Positions 8,059 to 16,035 of a stretch of DNA of 64,000 nt are shown here, piece after piece. The first letter of the stretch is position 1; each line of letters opens with the position of its first letter. The stretch covers positions 124,001 through 188,000 of the forward strand of contig NZ_CP101620.1 in the NCBI RefSeq assembly GCF_024399475.1, written 5' to 3'. The notes beneath the pieces were generated by a model, which was not told the origin of the DNA, made no database searches, and saw nothing but the letters and a program-made list of their open reading frames with translations. The position numbers were made by a program, and so were the translations under genes. Origin of the DNA: Allocoprobacillus halotolerans. GTDB lineage: Bacteria > Bacillota_I > Bacilli_A > Erysipelotrichales > Coprobacillaceae.

Positions 8059-8712
8059 CTATCCTTTCAGTACATCTTTTAGTTTTTTATTCAATGGTTT
8101 CATGAGCTTGTATGGAAATTCATTGGACTCAAGATATTCAAAATAGGTCTTTGTTATAGAAAATCCGTTCATTCCACTGAATGTTGAATGGGAATAAGGT
8201 GTAAATATGATTCTCTCCAGCGCTCCAACAATATCTTTGTCAATAATCTTACGTTCAGCGTTTCCAATGCACATCTTATTGCCAGAAAGTTCATTCGGCA
8301 TCGGATATTCATAGAGTTCTGTTTCTTCAGCTTTGTATTCCTTGTAAGAGTAGCACTCTATACTGCCAACTTTTTCATGAGAAAAATAAACAATGTATAT
8401 GGCATTTGGGAAATTGATATTGTATACAAGCATATTGCCACTGCTACTTTCAGCATAATTGACAATTCTTTTCTTTTCCTCCTGCTTGATGACTGTATAG
8501 TGTTCGTCAATGGCAATGATCTGTGGATTCAACAAAATAATATTTTTTGTTGGAACATACTTTTCAGCTTTCCTTTCAAACGATTTTCTGATGATCTTGC
8601 AGAATTCCTGAGTTTCAATTTTCTTGAAAACCAGTTCATTTCTGCCATGGTCTTTGAATGCAATTTCAACTGCATTACTTTCTGAAGTAATTCGTGCAAT
8701 CAATTCCGTCAT
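8059..8712 (-). CDS. E2-like protein (PRTRC protein B / Prok-E2_D type)
   Basis: With the start at ATG 8712 (GAGGTGATTCT before it) the protein has 217 residues. An extra 11 codons upstream lack a ribosome site. The C-terminal half has the pattern of PRTRC protein B: EYPMPNELSGNKMCIGNAER, then FTPYSHSTFSG, then FPYKLMKPLNKKLKDVL. In E2-like folds this region carries the ubiquitin-accepting Cys. The candidate here is Cys148 of KMCIG. The ATG overlaps the stop of the upstream companion gene (CTATGA). Together with the adjacent E1 and Ub-like genes it should accept the Ub-like protein and pass it to targets. Assignment by motif, not by search. Confidence 0.7.
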   Translation of the reverse strand: MTELIARITSESNAVEIAFKDHGRNELVFKKIETQEFCKIIRKSFERKAEKYVPTKNIILLNPQIIAIDEHYTVIKQEEKKRIVNYAESSSGNMLVYNINFPNAIYIVYFSHEKVGSIECYSYKEYKAEETELYEYPMPNELSGNKMCIGNAERKIIDKDIVGALERIIFTPYSHSTFSGMNGFSITKTYFEYLESNEFPYKLMKPLNKKLKDVLKG

Positions 8713-9626
8713 AGAATCACCTCGCCACCCGGTGCTGCATGACATTCCAAAATTTTGGAAAATAAATAGCTGTTATAGTCATCCTCTCGAGAATAATACA
8801 AATAATCATTCATGTTAGCTAAAGCTCTCTTGAATGACAGACTTTCTTGATTGGTATCCTTGATTCCAAATATTTCAATAAGTGCCTTCATGCCATCATA
8901 GACTGTATCCATATCGAAAAATCCGTTATAAGCAACTGCTTCAATATTGTAATTTTCAGCAAATACAAATTCTCCATTGACCATGTAGTACTTGAGCTCA
9001 TTAAACATCAATCTTACACGTAAATTCTTTGCGTAAGCCTTTCTTAGCTTTCTGGCATAGGATTTATTTTTCAGCCTTACATATGAAACATTCACTCTTT
9101 CTGTTTCTGCATCATACCCATCAATGTATCCAGAATGATTTGGATCCTCAAAATCTTTAAGACAATCAATTATGAAATCATTAAGATATTTATCAATCTT
9201 TCTGTTTGAGTTGTATGGCTTGTAGTTATCTATGCGATAATGCTCAACATCAATATGGCTACCATCATCCAAAGCAATTGCAAAGTCAAAGTCTTCACAC
9301 TTGACATCAAAATGCATTGTATGCATCACACATGACAGAAGCATTGTAACCAGAACGTTATCATAACTCATGTCAAGTGCATCACCAAGATGCATATCGT
9401 TAAGATAGTTATCCTCATGAAAACCATATTCGTATATGTCAACAAATCCTTCAGGACCGTTATGGACCGCTACTTCTATCTGGTTTTTTATTTCATCATC
9501 AACGGTGAAATCATAAATAAATCGAAGGAAGCAAGTCAGATCATTGTCTTCCATTGCATCAAAATCATAATCATCATCAGTCTGAGTAAAATACTGAACC
9601 AAATCGCTCAACACGCTGAACACCAC
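8709..9626 (-). CDS. Large acidic companion of the ubiquitin-like cassette
   Basis: About 305 residues, with a very acidic N-terminus (TQTDDDYDFDAMEDND) and later a basic helix (KSYARKLRKAYAKNLRVR, about 192-209). It lies between E1 and E2, overlapping E1 by up to 50 bp and E2 by 4 bp. PRTRC cassettes have a protein F in the same neighbourhood, but I cannot show homology. The listed start is GTG 9626. GTG 9614, eight bases after AAAGGTGG, is an equally good start. It could be the target, scaffold or adaptor of the pathway; this is inference from position only. Confidence 0.6.
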   Translation of the reverse strand: MVFSVLSDLVQYFTQTDDDYDFDAMEDNDLTCFLRFIYDFTVDDEIKNQIEVAVHNGPEGFVDIYEYGFHEDNYLNDMHLGDALDMSYDNVLVTMLLSCVMHTMHFDVKCEDFDFAIALDDGSHIDVEHYRIDNYKPYNSNRKIDKYLNDFIIDCLKDFEDPNHSGYIDGYDAETERVNVSYVRLKNKSYARKLRKAYAKNLRVRLMFNELKYYMVNGEFVFAENYNIEAVAYNGFFDMDTVYDGMKALIEIFGIKDTNQESLSFKRALANMNDYLYYSREDDYNSYLFSKILECHAAPGGEVIL

Positions 9627-10266
9627 CTTTCAGCTGTCTCATCAGCAACGCATTACAATGTTCCAAAAGATAGTTGGCCATTTTATTATTCGTAACCAAA
9701 AACTGCACATTTCCCTTTGATGCCTGTACCTCGCAAGATTCATCAAGTGGATGAACATCATCTTCAAGTTTATATGTCTTGCTTCTAAGCGCTCCATAAA
9801 TCTTTCCATCATGAGAATATCTATAGGCAATGAATATGTTTCCTTCATATTCTCCATTTGCCGAATCCAGATAATAGCATCTTTCAAGATTTTCAAACGT
9901 ATATTCGAGTATCTTTCGAGTAGCATCATTATCAACGCAGCCAATAAGGACAGGTGTGTAAAGATAGTTGTTATTGCAGTATTCAAGAATCTCATTTTTT
10001 GTCAGGTAAAGGCCTATAGCTTCACAATGTGTATCATAGAAGGTGTTAATCTTAGCAGACAACGCAATCGACTTATACTCTCCTATATCCTGCTCCTGAT
10101 AGGACTGGCGCTTCATGTTCTTTCTTTCAACACGGTCACCATCTACAAGTAGCATCTTGTGGTCAGTATTGATAAGAAGCTTAGGAAGGTCCCTTGCAAG
10201 AAGAGAACCAGTTCCACCAACTCCAACGATAATGAATACATATCTTTCCCCCATACGATTCATCAC
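9577..10266 (-). CDS. E1-like ThiF/PRTRC-type activating enzyme
   Basis: 229 residues, a single-domain E1. Residues 9-20 (YVFIIVGVGGTG) are the Rossmann ATP-binding loop, followed by LVDGDRVERKNMKRQSY with the conserved D, N and RQ, and VLIGCVDND (about 106-114). The C-terminal part DESCEVQASKGNVQF...NNKMANYLLEH matches the PRTRC ThiF pattern, with Cys178 as the candidate thioester residue. It would adenylate the C-terminal Gly of the Ub-like protein encoded directly upstream. Starts GTG 10266, ATG 10263 (TGATG overlap with the Ub gene stop) and ATG 10254 are possible. The usual zinc-binding CxxC pairs of MoeB/ThiF are absent. Confidence 0.85.
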   Translation of the reverse strand: MMNRMGERYVFIIVGVGGTGSLLARDLPKLLINTDHKMLLVDGDRVERKNMKRQSYQEQDIGEYKSIALSAKINTFYDTHCEAIGLYLTKNEILEYCNNNYLYTPVLIGCVDNDATRKILEYTFENLERCYYLDSANGEYEGNIFIAYRYSHDGKIYGALRSKTYKLEDDVHPLDESCEVQASKGNVQFLVTNNKMANYLLEHCNALLMRQLKGGVQRVERFGSVFYSD

Positions 10267-10658
10267 CCCTTTTTGTATTGCTTTGCAGTCGCAACAAGCG
10301 TATTGTCTTCTTCAAACATCTTGTATGTCATTTCACCAGCAAATTCATAATGACGATGATCAAGCATGATCTGACTAATCTGCTTGTCTGTATATGTTTT
10401 TCCATCTTCAAATCCATAATTGGAAACATCTACAATATGGCCTTCAGTGTAAAGACTAAACGGATAGACATATCCATTTTCTGTAGTAGGTGTTTTAGCT
10501 TTGCTTGAATTGCTCGTCTTAGAATAAATCTTTTTGTCCTGTTTTTGAGCTACAGGCTTCGCCCCAGCAACGTTTTTCTCTTTTTCGACCTGTTTATCAT
10601 CTTTTGTGTTTTTCTGCTCCTGCTGCATCATTTTAATAAAATCAATTGCCATTTTCAT
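10263..10658 (-). CDS. Ubiquitin-like beta-grasp protein (PRTRC protein C-like)
   Basis: 131 residues. Residues 1-60 are a charged, probably disordered extension. Residues 62-131 form a compact domain (YVYPFSLYTEGHIVDVSNYG...YTDKQISQIMLDH...GEMTYKMFEEDNTLVATAKQYKKG) with the strand-helix-strand layout of PRTRC protein C/Prok_Ub. It ends exactly in Gly131, as needed for adenylation by the E1 encoded next. The stop overlaps the E1 start. The gene overlaps the helicase-loader gene by 17 bp, placing the cassette in the early operon. The beta-grasp assignment is by pattern and context. Confidence 0.68.
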   Translation of the reverse strand: MKMAIDFIKMMQQEQKNTKDDKQVEKEKNVAGAKPVAQKQDKKIYSKTSNSSKAKTPTTENGYVYPFSLYTEGHIVDVSNYGFEDGKTYTDKQISQIMLDHRHYEFAGEMTYKMFEEDNTLVATAKQYKKG

Positions 10659-11160
10659 TTCCCCTTTCTTTTTCCTTTAGCTTCATAGCAAAGTATTCTG
10701 TTCTTTTTCTTTTCTCAAATTCATCGCGGTCAGACTGATTTATATAAATTGCTTCTGCAAATGGTGCATACAATCTTGTGTTTTGTTCATGGCATAGCAT
10801 AATGTCTTCCCTGCTTGGATTGCCTCTCAATATCTCAATCAGCTTCATTGCTTCATCTTTCGTCTTGAACTTGAATGGTATCAGCTGATCATGAAAACGA
10901 ACATGAATGATTATGCAATCCTTTCTGACCATCTTTTCGACTATGAATGATTTATCAACCTCTTCAAGTATTTCATGAATGGATGGAACATACTTGCTCT
11001 TTTTGACCAATCTCTTGATGGATAACAGGACTTCATTCTTTGAATACTCGTCAAACATGATTTGCCAGGTAGCAATCGTTTCATCACTGTCATCAATCTT
11101 TCGTCCTTGATAGACAGTCTTCATGAAATTTAGAATTTCCAAAATTTCAGTTTTTTCCAA
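10642..11160 (-). CDS. Replicative helicase loader/inhibitor (G39P-like)
   Basis: 172 residues. The N-terminal 65 residues (EILEILNFMKTVYQG...TWQIMFDEYSKNEVLLSIKRLVKKSKYVPSIHEILEEV) have the helical layout of the SPP1 G39P helicase-loader family, which delivers DnaB-type helicase to the phage origin. The C-terminal part is charged and likely flexible. The start appears to be TTG 11160, downstream of GGGGG. It lies just downstream of the iteron repeats in transcription order, consistent with a replication role. Confidence 0.65.
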   Translation of the reverse strand: MEKTEILEILNFMKTVYQGRKIDDSDETIATWQIMFDEYSKNEVLLSIKRLVKKSKYVPSIHEILEEVDKSFIVEKMVRKDCIIIHVRFHDQLIPFKFKTKDEAMKLIEILRGNPSREDIMLCHEQNTRLYAPFAEAIYINQSDRDEFEKRKRTEYFAMKLKEKERGNENGN

Positions 11161-11302
11161 AATCCTAACATCCCCCTGATAAAAGAAATCAGTCTGGTCT
11201 GCTGTGACTTTTTTGGCTTCCTACTCTATAACATAGTTAGCAAATATGCAGCAGCACTGCTTTCTTTATTTTCTTTTTTCTTTTATTTCTTTAATATAGA
11301 TG

Positions 11303-11390
11303 AAGTGTCCGTATTACGTACAGTAAGTGTACGCCGCACGTACGATAAGTGTCCGTATTACGTACAGTAAGTGTCTGTGTCACGTACACT
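11303..11390. repeat. Four tandem 22-bp iterons, candidate phage replication origin
   Basis: Four directly abutting 22-bp units begin at 11303, 11325, 11347 and 11369, each opening AAGTGT and carrying ACGTAC near the end. Units 1 and 3 are identical (AAGTGTCCGTATTACGTACA then GT). Units 2 and 4 vary in the middle. They abut the stop codon of the replication initiator gene and precede the helicase-loader gene, the usual place of a phage ori. The rest of 11161-11302 is T-rich on the plus strand and shows no gene. Confidence 0.8.
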
Positions 11391-11734
11391 TACTCATCAA
11401 AATTTCTATTCATGATAGCCTGATAAAGATCGTATTTCAGTACCCTTACAGTTGTAATTCTTCCATTTAAACAATAATCAATTGCTCCATCATCTTTTAG
11501 GATTTTCAGACATTTGTATAATTTATCTCTACTGATGCCGAGTATATCGCACATCTCTTTTTTTGTCGTTTCAAATGTTCCTGAACGAAATTTTGCAATC
11601 GTATTGTCCTTCTTGACATATTCACAGTGCAGGAGGCAAAAGATGAAAACCTGAAGCACATATGGATCTCTGAAATACTTCCAATCTTCAATTTTACGAT
11701 AAAGCTTTACGTATCCTTTCTTATCCTCCTGCAT
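11390..11734 (-). CDS. Phage replication initiator, winged-helix domain only
   Basis: 114 residues. GYVKLYRKIEDWKYFRDPYVLQVFIFCLLHCEY is the start typical of DnaD-like replisome organizers, followed by the HTH ETTKKEMCDILGISRDKLYKCLKILKDDGAI (residues 56-86). The usual C-terminal DnaD domain is missing, so this is a short form. The stop codon touches the first base of iteron unit 4, suggesting that it binds these repeats. Confidence 0.72.
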   Translation of the reverse strand: MQEDKKGYVKLYRKIEDWKYFRDPYVLQVFIFCLLHCEYVKKDNTIAKFRSGTFETTKKEMCDILGISRDKLYKCLKILKDDGAIDYCLNGRITTVRVLKYDLYQAIMNRNFDE

Positions 11735-11740
11735 AATGAA

Positions 11741-12133
11741 CTAACCTTCTATAAGAGCATAGCGAGAAATTAAATCCTCAATAACATACTCTTTACCTGT
11801 TTCCATAAAATTAAATATAGTTTGTTCTTTGTTTGGATGTGCGCATATGACACCAAATCCAGATATTGAAATATCTCCAAAGTTATCTTTATATATCTCT
11901 TTGACACCTACTTCATGCCAGTAATTTAGCAATTCCCATTCCAGAGGGCTGACATATATTCTCTCTGGTACTTCTTCTAAAAGTTCTTCTTTTGTAAAAG
12001 GAAGATTTACATTTTCATCTATATTTTTAATGGTAATGACTATTTCTTGTGATGGTTCTTTATCTATTCTTCTCACTTCATAATTAGAAATTTTTGTTTC
12101 GTTTTCTATCAATAGCTTCGTTACAACATTCAT
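11741..12133 (-). CDS. Hypothetical phage protein
   Basis: 130 residues, acidic, no recognised family. The middle contains PLEWELLNYWHEVGVKEIY, suggesting a mixed alpha/beta fold. It lies between recT and the replication initiator and is cotranscribed with both. The start ATG follows AGGAGG. Confidence 0.55.
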   Translation of the reverse strand: MNVVTKLLIENETKISNYEVRRIDKEPSQEIVITIKNIDENVNLPFTKEELLEEVPERIYVSPLEWELLNYWHEVGVKEIYKDNFGDISISGFGVICAHPNKEQTIFNFMETGKEYVIEDLISRYALIEG

Positions 12134-12144
12134 ATTGATTCCTC

Positions 12145-13092
12145 CTATGCCATTGGATCATCATCTAATGATTCCATAACAGGTTCTTTTGCAAACTGAT
12201 TAACACCAATTGTTGGACCAACAGTTTCTTCAATCTGCTGTGGCTCTTCAGGAGTTACTGTTTCGTTATCGATGACATCTGGATTATCAACATATGATGG
12301 CTGTAATTCTTCATTGATAACAGCCTGATCAGCTTCAATGGCCTTTTGCATTTCCGTTGACAATAAAGCGTGCTTTGACAATAACTGTCTTAGCATTGTC
12401 TTTTTGGCCATCTCATCAAAGTTCTTGTACCAGAAAGAAGAATATTTCCATAATTCGTTCTGTGGAATTTTTCCTGCCTGAAGTTCTTCTAACTTTTTCG
12501 CGCTGAATGCCTGAGAATACTCATCTGCATGTTTGATCATCTTTTCCTTAGACCAGTATAAACGTTTGATATATCCATTCTTCATCTCAAAATAGGCCAT
12601 ATAGCCAACAACAGGAAGATTTTCTCTAACAGCATCATCATCTACAAATTCGAATTCCGGCTTACCAGTGAGGCGATTACGTCCCTTGTATTCTCCTTCA
12701 CGAATTTCAATAGCATCAATGTCAACATACTCTCCTGTTCTAATGGCCAACTGAAGATAGCCTTTATAACCAATCTGGAACTGCGCTTCCTTGCAGCCTT
12801 TCTTTTTATTATTAAAAGGAACCATATAGAAATATCCCAATTGAGGGCTTGGCTTAAGATGTAAGCTTTGCCCCAATAATGCTGCACTGATGATTGATTG
12901 TGAGTCACATTCAGCAAGTGTTGGATTGTTATTGACTGCACTTGTAATGGATGTAATGAACTCCTGTGCATCTGTTCTACCAACCATCTGATAGATCTTT
13001 GTTCGCATGATATTTGATTGAATAAGATTATTAAATGCCTTTATTCCATTTTTAGGTGCACTCTTTGCTTTTGTTAAATTATTCTGTACCAT
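12145..13092 (-). CDS. recT: RecT single-strand annealing recombinase
   Basis: 315 residues. Recognised by the RecT core (SIISAALLGQSLHLKPSPQLGYFYMVPF, then EAQFQIGYKGYLQLAIRTGEYVDI, residues about 64-136). It binds ssDNA made by the phage exonuclease and anneals homologous strands. The last 60 residues are acidic and flexible, ending ESLDDDPMA. The DPMA end recurs in the 216-residue protein at 7403-8053. An AGGAGG site precedes the ATG. It works with the YqaJ-type exonuclease at 14896-15579. Confidence 0.93.
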   Translation of the reverse strand: MVQNNLTKAKSAPKNGIKAFNNLIQSNIMRTKIYQMVGRTDAQEFITSITSAVNNNPTLAECDSQSIISAALLGQSLHLKPSPQLGYFYMVPFNNKKKGCKEAQFQIGYKGYLQLAIRTGEYVDIDAIEIREGEYKGRNRLTGKPEFEFVDDDAVRENLPVVGYMAYFEMKNGYIKRLYWSKEKMIKHADEYSQAFSAKKLEELQAGKIPQNELWKYSSFWYKNFDEMAKKTMLRQLLSKHALLSTEMQKAIEADQAVINEELQPSYVDNPDVIDNETVTPEEPQQIEETVGPTIGVNQFAKEPVMESLDDDPMA

Positions 13093-13104
13093 TTTCTTTT
13101 CCTC

Positions 13105-14571
13105 CTATTTTCTTTCATATTTGAAGTCCTTAAACATCATTGATAATAATTTTAAAATATTACTGAAGGTCTTGATTACTCCAAATGATCCACTGAATGA
13201 ATATGTATACTCATATGTCTTTCCTTCAAATTTCTCTGGCGTTGGAGCAATTTGTGCAAGAATCTGATGATCATTTCCTTTTGCCAATACTTCACCAGTC
13301 TTTTCATCTGTTAGCATTGTAATGTTTGATTGTTTATTTTGTTCCTGTGAAGTGTTTTCTGCAATTTCAGTATTTTGTTCATGGTTTTGCATTTGCTGCT
13401 TAGAAACGATTTCCTGAGCCTTTTTATCAGCTTCCTTTTGCACTGCATTCTTTATCATTTCAACATCACGATTGATTCTTTGTTGAACATCAGGCATGGA
13501 AGTTCCTTTTTTATACAACTCAACATATGTGTCAGCATTCAATTGAGCATCCAACCCATGTGCAATAGACAACTGAGTCACCGTTGATTTAATTGTTTCA
13601 ATATCTTTCTGTTTCTGATTATAGAGTTCAACGATTCGATTTAATTCAGCGTTGATTTCATCTGTTGTCTTTTTGGTTAGATTTCCAGTTTTGGTAAACG
13701 CAGATGCATTCGTCCATGATGGCTTGAAAGTAAATTCCTTTCGTGTATCATCGTCAAGCATTTCTTGCTTGATCAACATATCCAATGTTGGATTGATGGT
13801 TGTTTCCATCATCTTTTGTTTCAATGCCTCTTTTTCCTTTGCTTCAAATCCTTTGATTTCACTATCCAATGGACCAACAACATCATCAATGGCTTTGATA
13901 ATATTTGTCATGGCATCATAAACTTCATTAATTTCTTTCAAAGCTTCATTTTTAATGTTCTTTCTATTTTCAGTGATGATTTTCTTCTTATTATTCAAGT
14001 CTGCGCGTGTATCAGTTAATTCTTTGAAATTATCCTGTGTAACAACAATGTTTTTGTATTTGTTGATTGCGTTAATGACTGTATCCTTGAATTCAATGAC
14101 ATTCCCTGTAATTGTTGCAGGTGTTATTGTACCCACTTCTAATTGATTCAGCGTTTCTGCCAAAGAAAGTTCATTTTTCACTTCTTTCACTTCAGTTTCC
14201 ACGATGTCTTCCATTGGATCAGCAACCAGATCATCTTCAGGTGGTCTTATGCTTGCAGCATCATCACCGAACAAGCTTCTCTGTTCATAGTTTTCTGCTT
14301 CAGGAAAAGCTTCATTGAATTCTTTGATTGAATAATTCATTCCAATGTTTGCTGGATGATCATATCCTACAAACATTCCAATATCATCACGATAGAATGC
14401 TACACGTTTATTCGTTACATCTGTATTCAACTGTGTCACAGGTGTTCCGTCCTGAAGGAATAGGTTTTGTATACCCATCCATTCCTTAAGCTTTAAAAAT
14501 TGTTCCTGGCTGTCAACTGCAATGGCTGACGTACATCCAAGAAATTCATTCTGTACTTTATTTAACTGCAT
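13105..14571 (-). CDS. DUF1351 phage recombination-associated protein
   Basis: 488 residues. Residues about 165-255 (KDTVINAINKYKNIVVTQ...LNNKKKIITENRKNIKNEALK...VVGPLDSEIKGFEAKEKEALK) carry the DUF1351 coiled-coil signature found next to recT in many siphophages. The N-terminus holds a small separate domain (about 1-90), then an acidic linker (DDLVADPMEDIVETEV) that contains another DPM tripeptide. The C-terminus is Gln-rich and then beta-rich. Biochemical function is not known. The start overlaps the upstream gene by 14 bp. Confidence 0.75.
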   Translation of the reverse strand: MQLNKVQNEFLGCTSAIAVDSQEQFLKLKEWMGIQNLFLQDGTPVTQLNTDVTNKRVAFYRDDIGMFVGYDHPANIGMNYSIKEFNEAFPEAENYEQRSLFGDDAASIRPPEDDLVADPMEDIVETEVKEVKNELSLAETLNQLEVGTITPATITGNVIEFKDTVINAINKYKNIVVTQDNFKELTDTRADLNNKKKIITENRKNIKNEALKEINEVYDAMTNIIKAIDDVVGPLDSEIKGFEAKEKEALKQKMMETTINPTLDMLIKQEMLDDDTRKEFTFKPSWTNASAFTKTGNLTKKTTDEINAELNRIVELYNQKQKDIETIKSTVTQLSIAHGLDAQLNADTYVELYKKGTSMPDVQQRINRDVEMIKNAVQKEADKKAQEIVSKQQMQNHEQNTEIAENTSQEQNKQSNITMLTDEKTGEVLAKGNDHQILAQIAPTPEKFEGKTYEYTYSFSGSFGVIKTFSNILKLLSMMFKDFKYERK

Positions 14572-14863
14572 TTTCTTTTCCTCCCTCGATATTTATTCCA
14601 AATGCTCTGCACCAGTATTGAGTTCTAGCATCATGAATATTTCTGTCTTTTTCATACCATTTCATTTGCTGTAATACTTCCTTAGCACATTTTTTACAAT
14701 AAACTTCATTCAATATTGGAATCAGAACAAACTTTTCATTTGCGATTGGTTTCAGACATTCCCCACAGATTGGATCTGGATTCAATGTTGCATTTACAAA
14801 TTTCCAGAAATCCACATTTTCTATATAAGAAATGCCATTATCTGTATACTTCAATTTCTGCAT
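14558..14863 (-). CDS. Small zinc-binding phage protein
   Basis: 101 residues with CGECLKP...YCKKCAKEV, two CxxC pairs 22 residues apart that probably bind one zinc. The ATG follows AGAGGTAAATT. It lies between the exonuclease and DUF1351 genes, so a role in early DNA metabolism is plausible but not shown. Confidence 0.6.
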   Translation of the reverse strand: MQKLKYTDNGISYIENVDFWKFVNATLNPDPICGECLKPIANEKFVLIPILNEVYCKKCAKEVLQQMKWYEKDRNIHDARTQYWCRAFGINIEGGKENAVK

Positions 14864-14895
14864 AATTTACCTCTTTTTTTATCTAAAGTTCATCT

Positions 14896-15579
14896 TCATG
14901 AAAGGTGGCGAGTGTTATCCTCCAGCATCTTCCAAAACTTCTTTTCTTCTGTAATGATATACTGCATGTCTTCAATCACATCTTCTTTATGTATCGTGAT
15001 TTCTCTTGTTTCCTGGCCATCCTTATAGGCAAAATCAAGCAATGCATAAATAACCGCTTTATCAAAACCTGTAACAATCAGGTAATGCAGCACTTGGCAA
15101 TAATAAGCATCAGGTACTCTCTCAATCCATACACCCTGTTCATTATCCCAGTAGCCCCAATCATTAAGCATGTCTCTGTTCTGAATGGTTGTCGTCTTGA
15201 TTTCAAGAACACACTTGTTTTTCTCCTGATCCAGGAGCGCTCCATCCAGATTGGCATTCATGAATTCATATTGTTTTGATTTCAGTGATATGCTTTTTGT
15301 ATTGATTGGAATATATTCTGGATGTAATGCAAAGAACACATCAATTAACGGTTGCTCAAGTCTATTCCCTTTTTCGATAGCTGTATTTGTTATATGTTTG
15401 GCTGCTGAGTTACCTTTTTTCTCCATGAATAGTTCATAAGGAGTCTTATATTTATTAATGTTTAGGATGATTGAAACTTCACTTCCACCTATTCCTGTCT
15501 TGCGCTGTGATAACCATTCTGGTGACTTATCAACTGTTTCATAGACATGGCATTGATCAAAGAAATCATTTAGCTTCAT
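14896..15579 (-). CDS. YqaJ-type viral exonuclease
   Basis: 227 residues. The PD-(D/E)xK core is visible: EWLSQRKTGIGGSEVSIIL (residues 21-39), NANLDGALL (about 114) and VLEIKTT (about 128-134), giving the catalytic D, E and K. YqaJ exonucleases resect dsDNA ends to make ssDNA for RecT. Usual length. It precedes DUF1351 and RecT in the same operon. Confidence 0.92.
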   Translation of the reverse strand: MKLNDFFDQCHVYETVDKSPEWLSQRKTGIGGSEVSIILNINKYKTPYELFMEKKGNSAAKHITNTAIEKGNRLEQPLIDVFFALHPEYIPINTKSISLKSKQYEFMNANLDGALLDQEKNKCVLEIKTTTIQNRDMLNDWGYWDNEQGVWIERVPDAYYCQVLHYLIVTGFDKAVIYALLDFAYKDGQETREITIHKEDVIEDMQYIITEEKKFWKMLEDNTRHLS

Positions 15580-15699
15580 GCGATTCCAACTCTCTTAACT
15601 CAAGCATGATTTCACTGCGTCTTTTGAAGTCATCGTGCGTGAGATGGTCCTTCATATCTAAGACAAATAATTCCTGTTCTAATTCTTCTTTTTGGTCAC
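15566..15699 (-). CDS. Small phage protein, split by a one-base shift
   Basis: From GTG 15699 (AAAGGAGTGGGGTAAT before it) the reading stops after seven codons. One extra base in the five-T run 15689-15693 gives a 44-residue charged helical protein (MTKKEELEQELFVLDMKDHL start, ending LRELESHEAK) that overlaps the exonuclease start. Without the change only a start at an internal ATG would be possible. Function unknown. Confidence 0.4.
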
Positions 15700-15700
15700 A

Positions 15701-15838
15701 TTACCCCACTCCTTTCACACTAGCCATAATTACAATAATCACCGTTGCTATAGCAATTGCTATTGATAAAAAATACGGATATAGCTTATCTCTCAATGGC
15801 AATTCCTGATAAGGTACAACTAAATCTGGTCTACTCAT
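15701..15838 (-). CDS. Small membrane protein
   Basis: 45 residues: a polar start (MSRPDLVVPYQELPLRDKLY), one transmembrane segment (FLSIAIAIATVIIVIMA) and a short end. The ATG overlaps the upstream gene's stop region. Function unknown. Confidence 0.55.
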   Translation of the reverse strand: MSRPDLVVPYQELPLRDKLYPYFLSIAIAIATVIIVIMASVKGVG

Positions 15839-15980
15839 CTTCATCGGCTTCAACCTCTTTTCCAAATAGCAATGTTGTCACAAATACCAACGGTCCACAT
15901 ACCAAAGATGAATTTCCTCTGCTGAAAAACGTCAAAACAGCAAAGAATATCATCAATCCAAACAAAACATGCTTCATCAT
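15831..15980 (-). CDS. Small membrane protein
   Basis: 49 residues with two hydrophobic stretches (VLFGLMIFFAVLTFF and LVCGPLVFVTTLLFG) and an acidic end (KEVEADEDE). AAAGGGG precedes paired ATGs at 15980 and 15977. It overlaps the next gene by 8 bp. Function unknown. Confidence 0.55.
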   Translation of the reverse strand: MMKHVLFGLMIFFAVLTFFSRGNSSLVCGPLVFVTTLLFGKEVEADEDE

Positions 15981-16035
15981 CTTGATTTCCCCTTTCTAAC
16001 CACCTATAATAAAGATGATTAATTTTCACTTTTAA

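Noticed and set aside
11303-11390. CRISPR array
   Set aside because: The 22-bp units abut without spacers and no cas genes are near, so iterons fit better.
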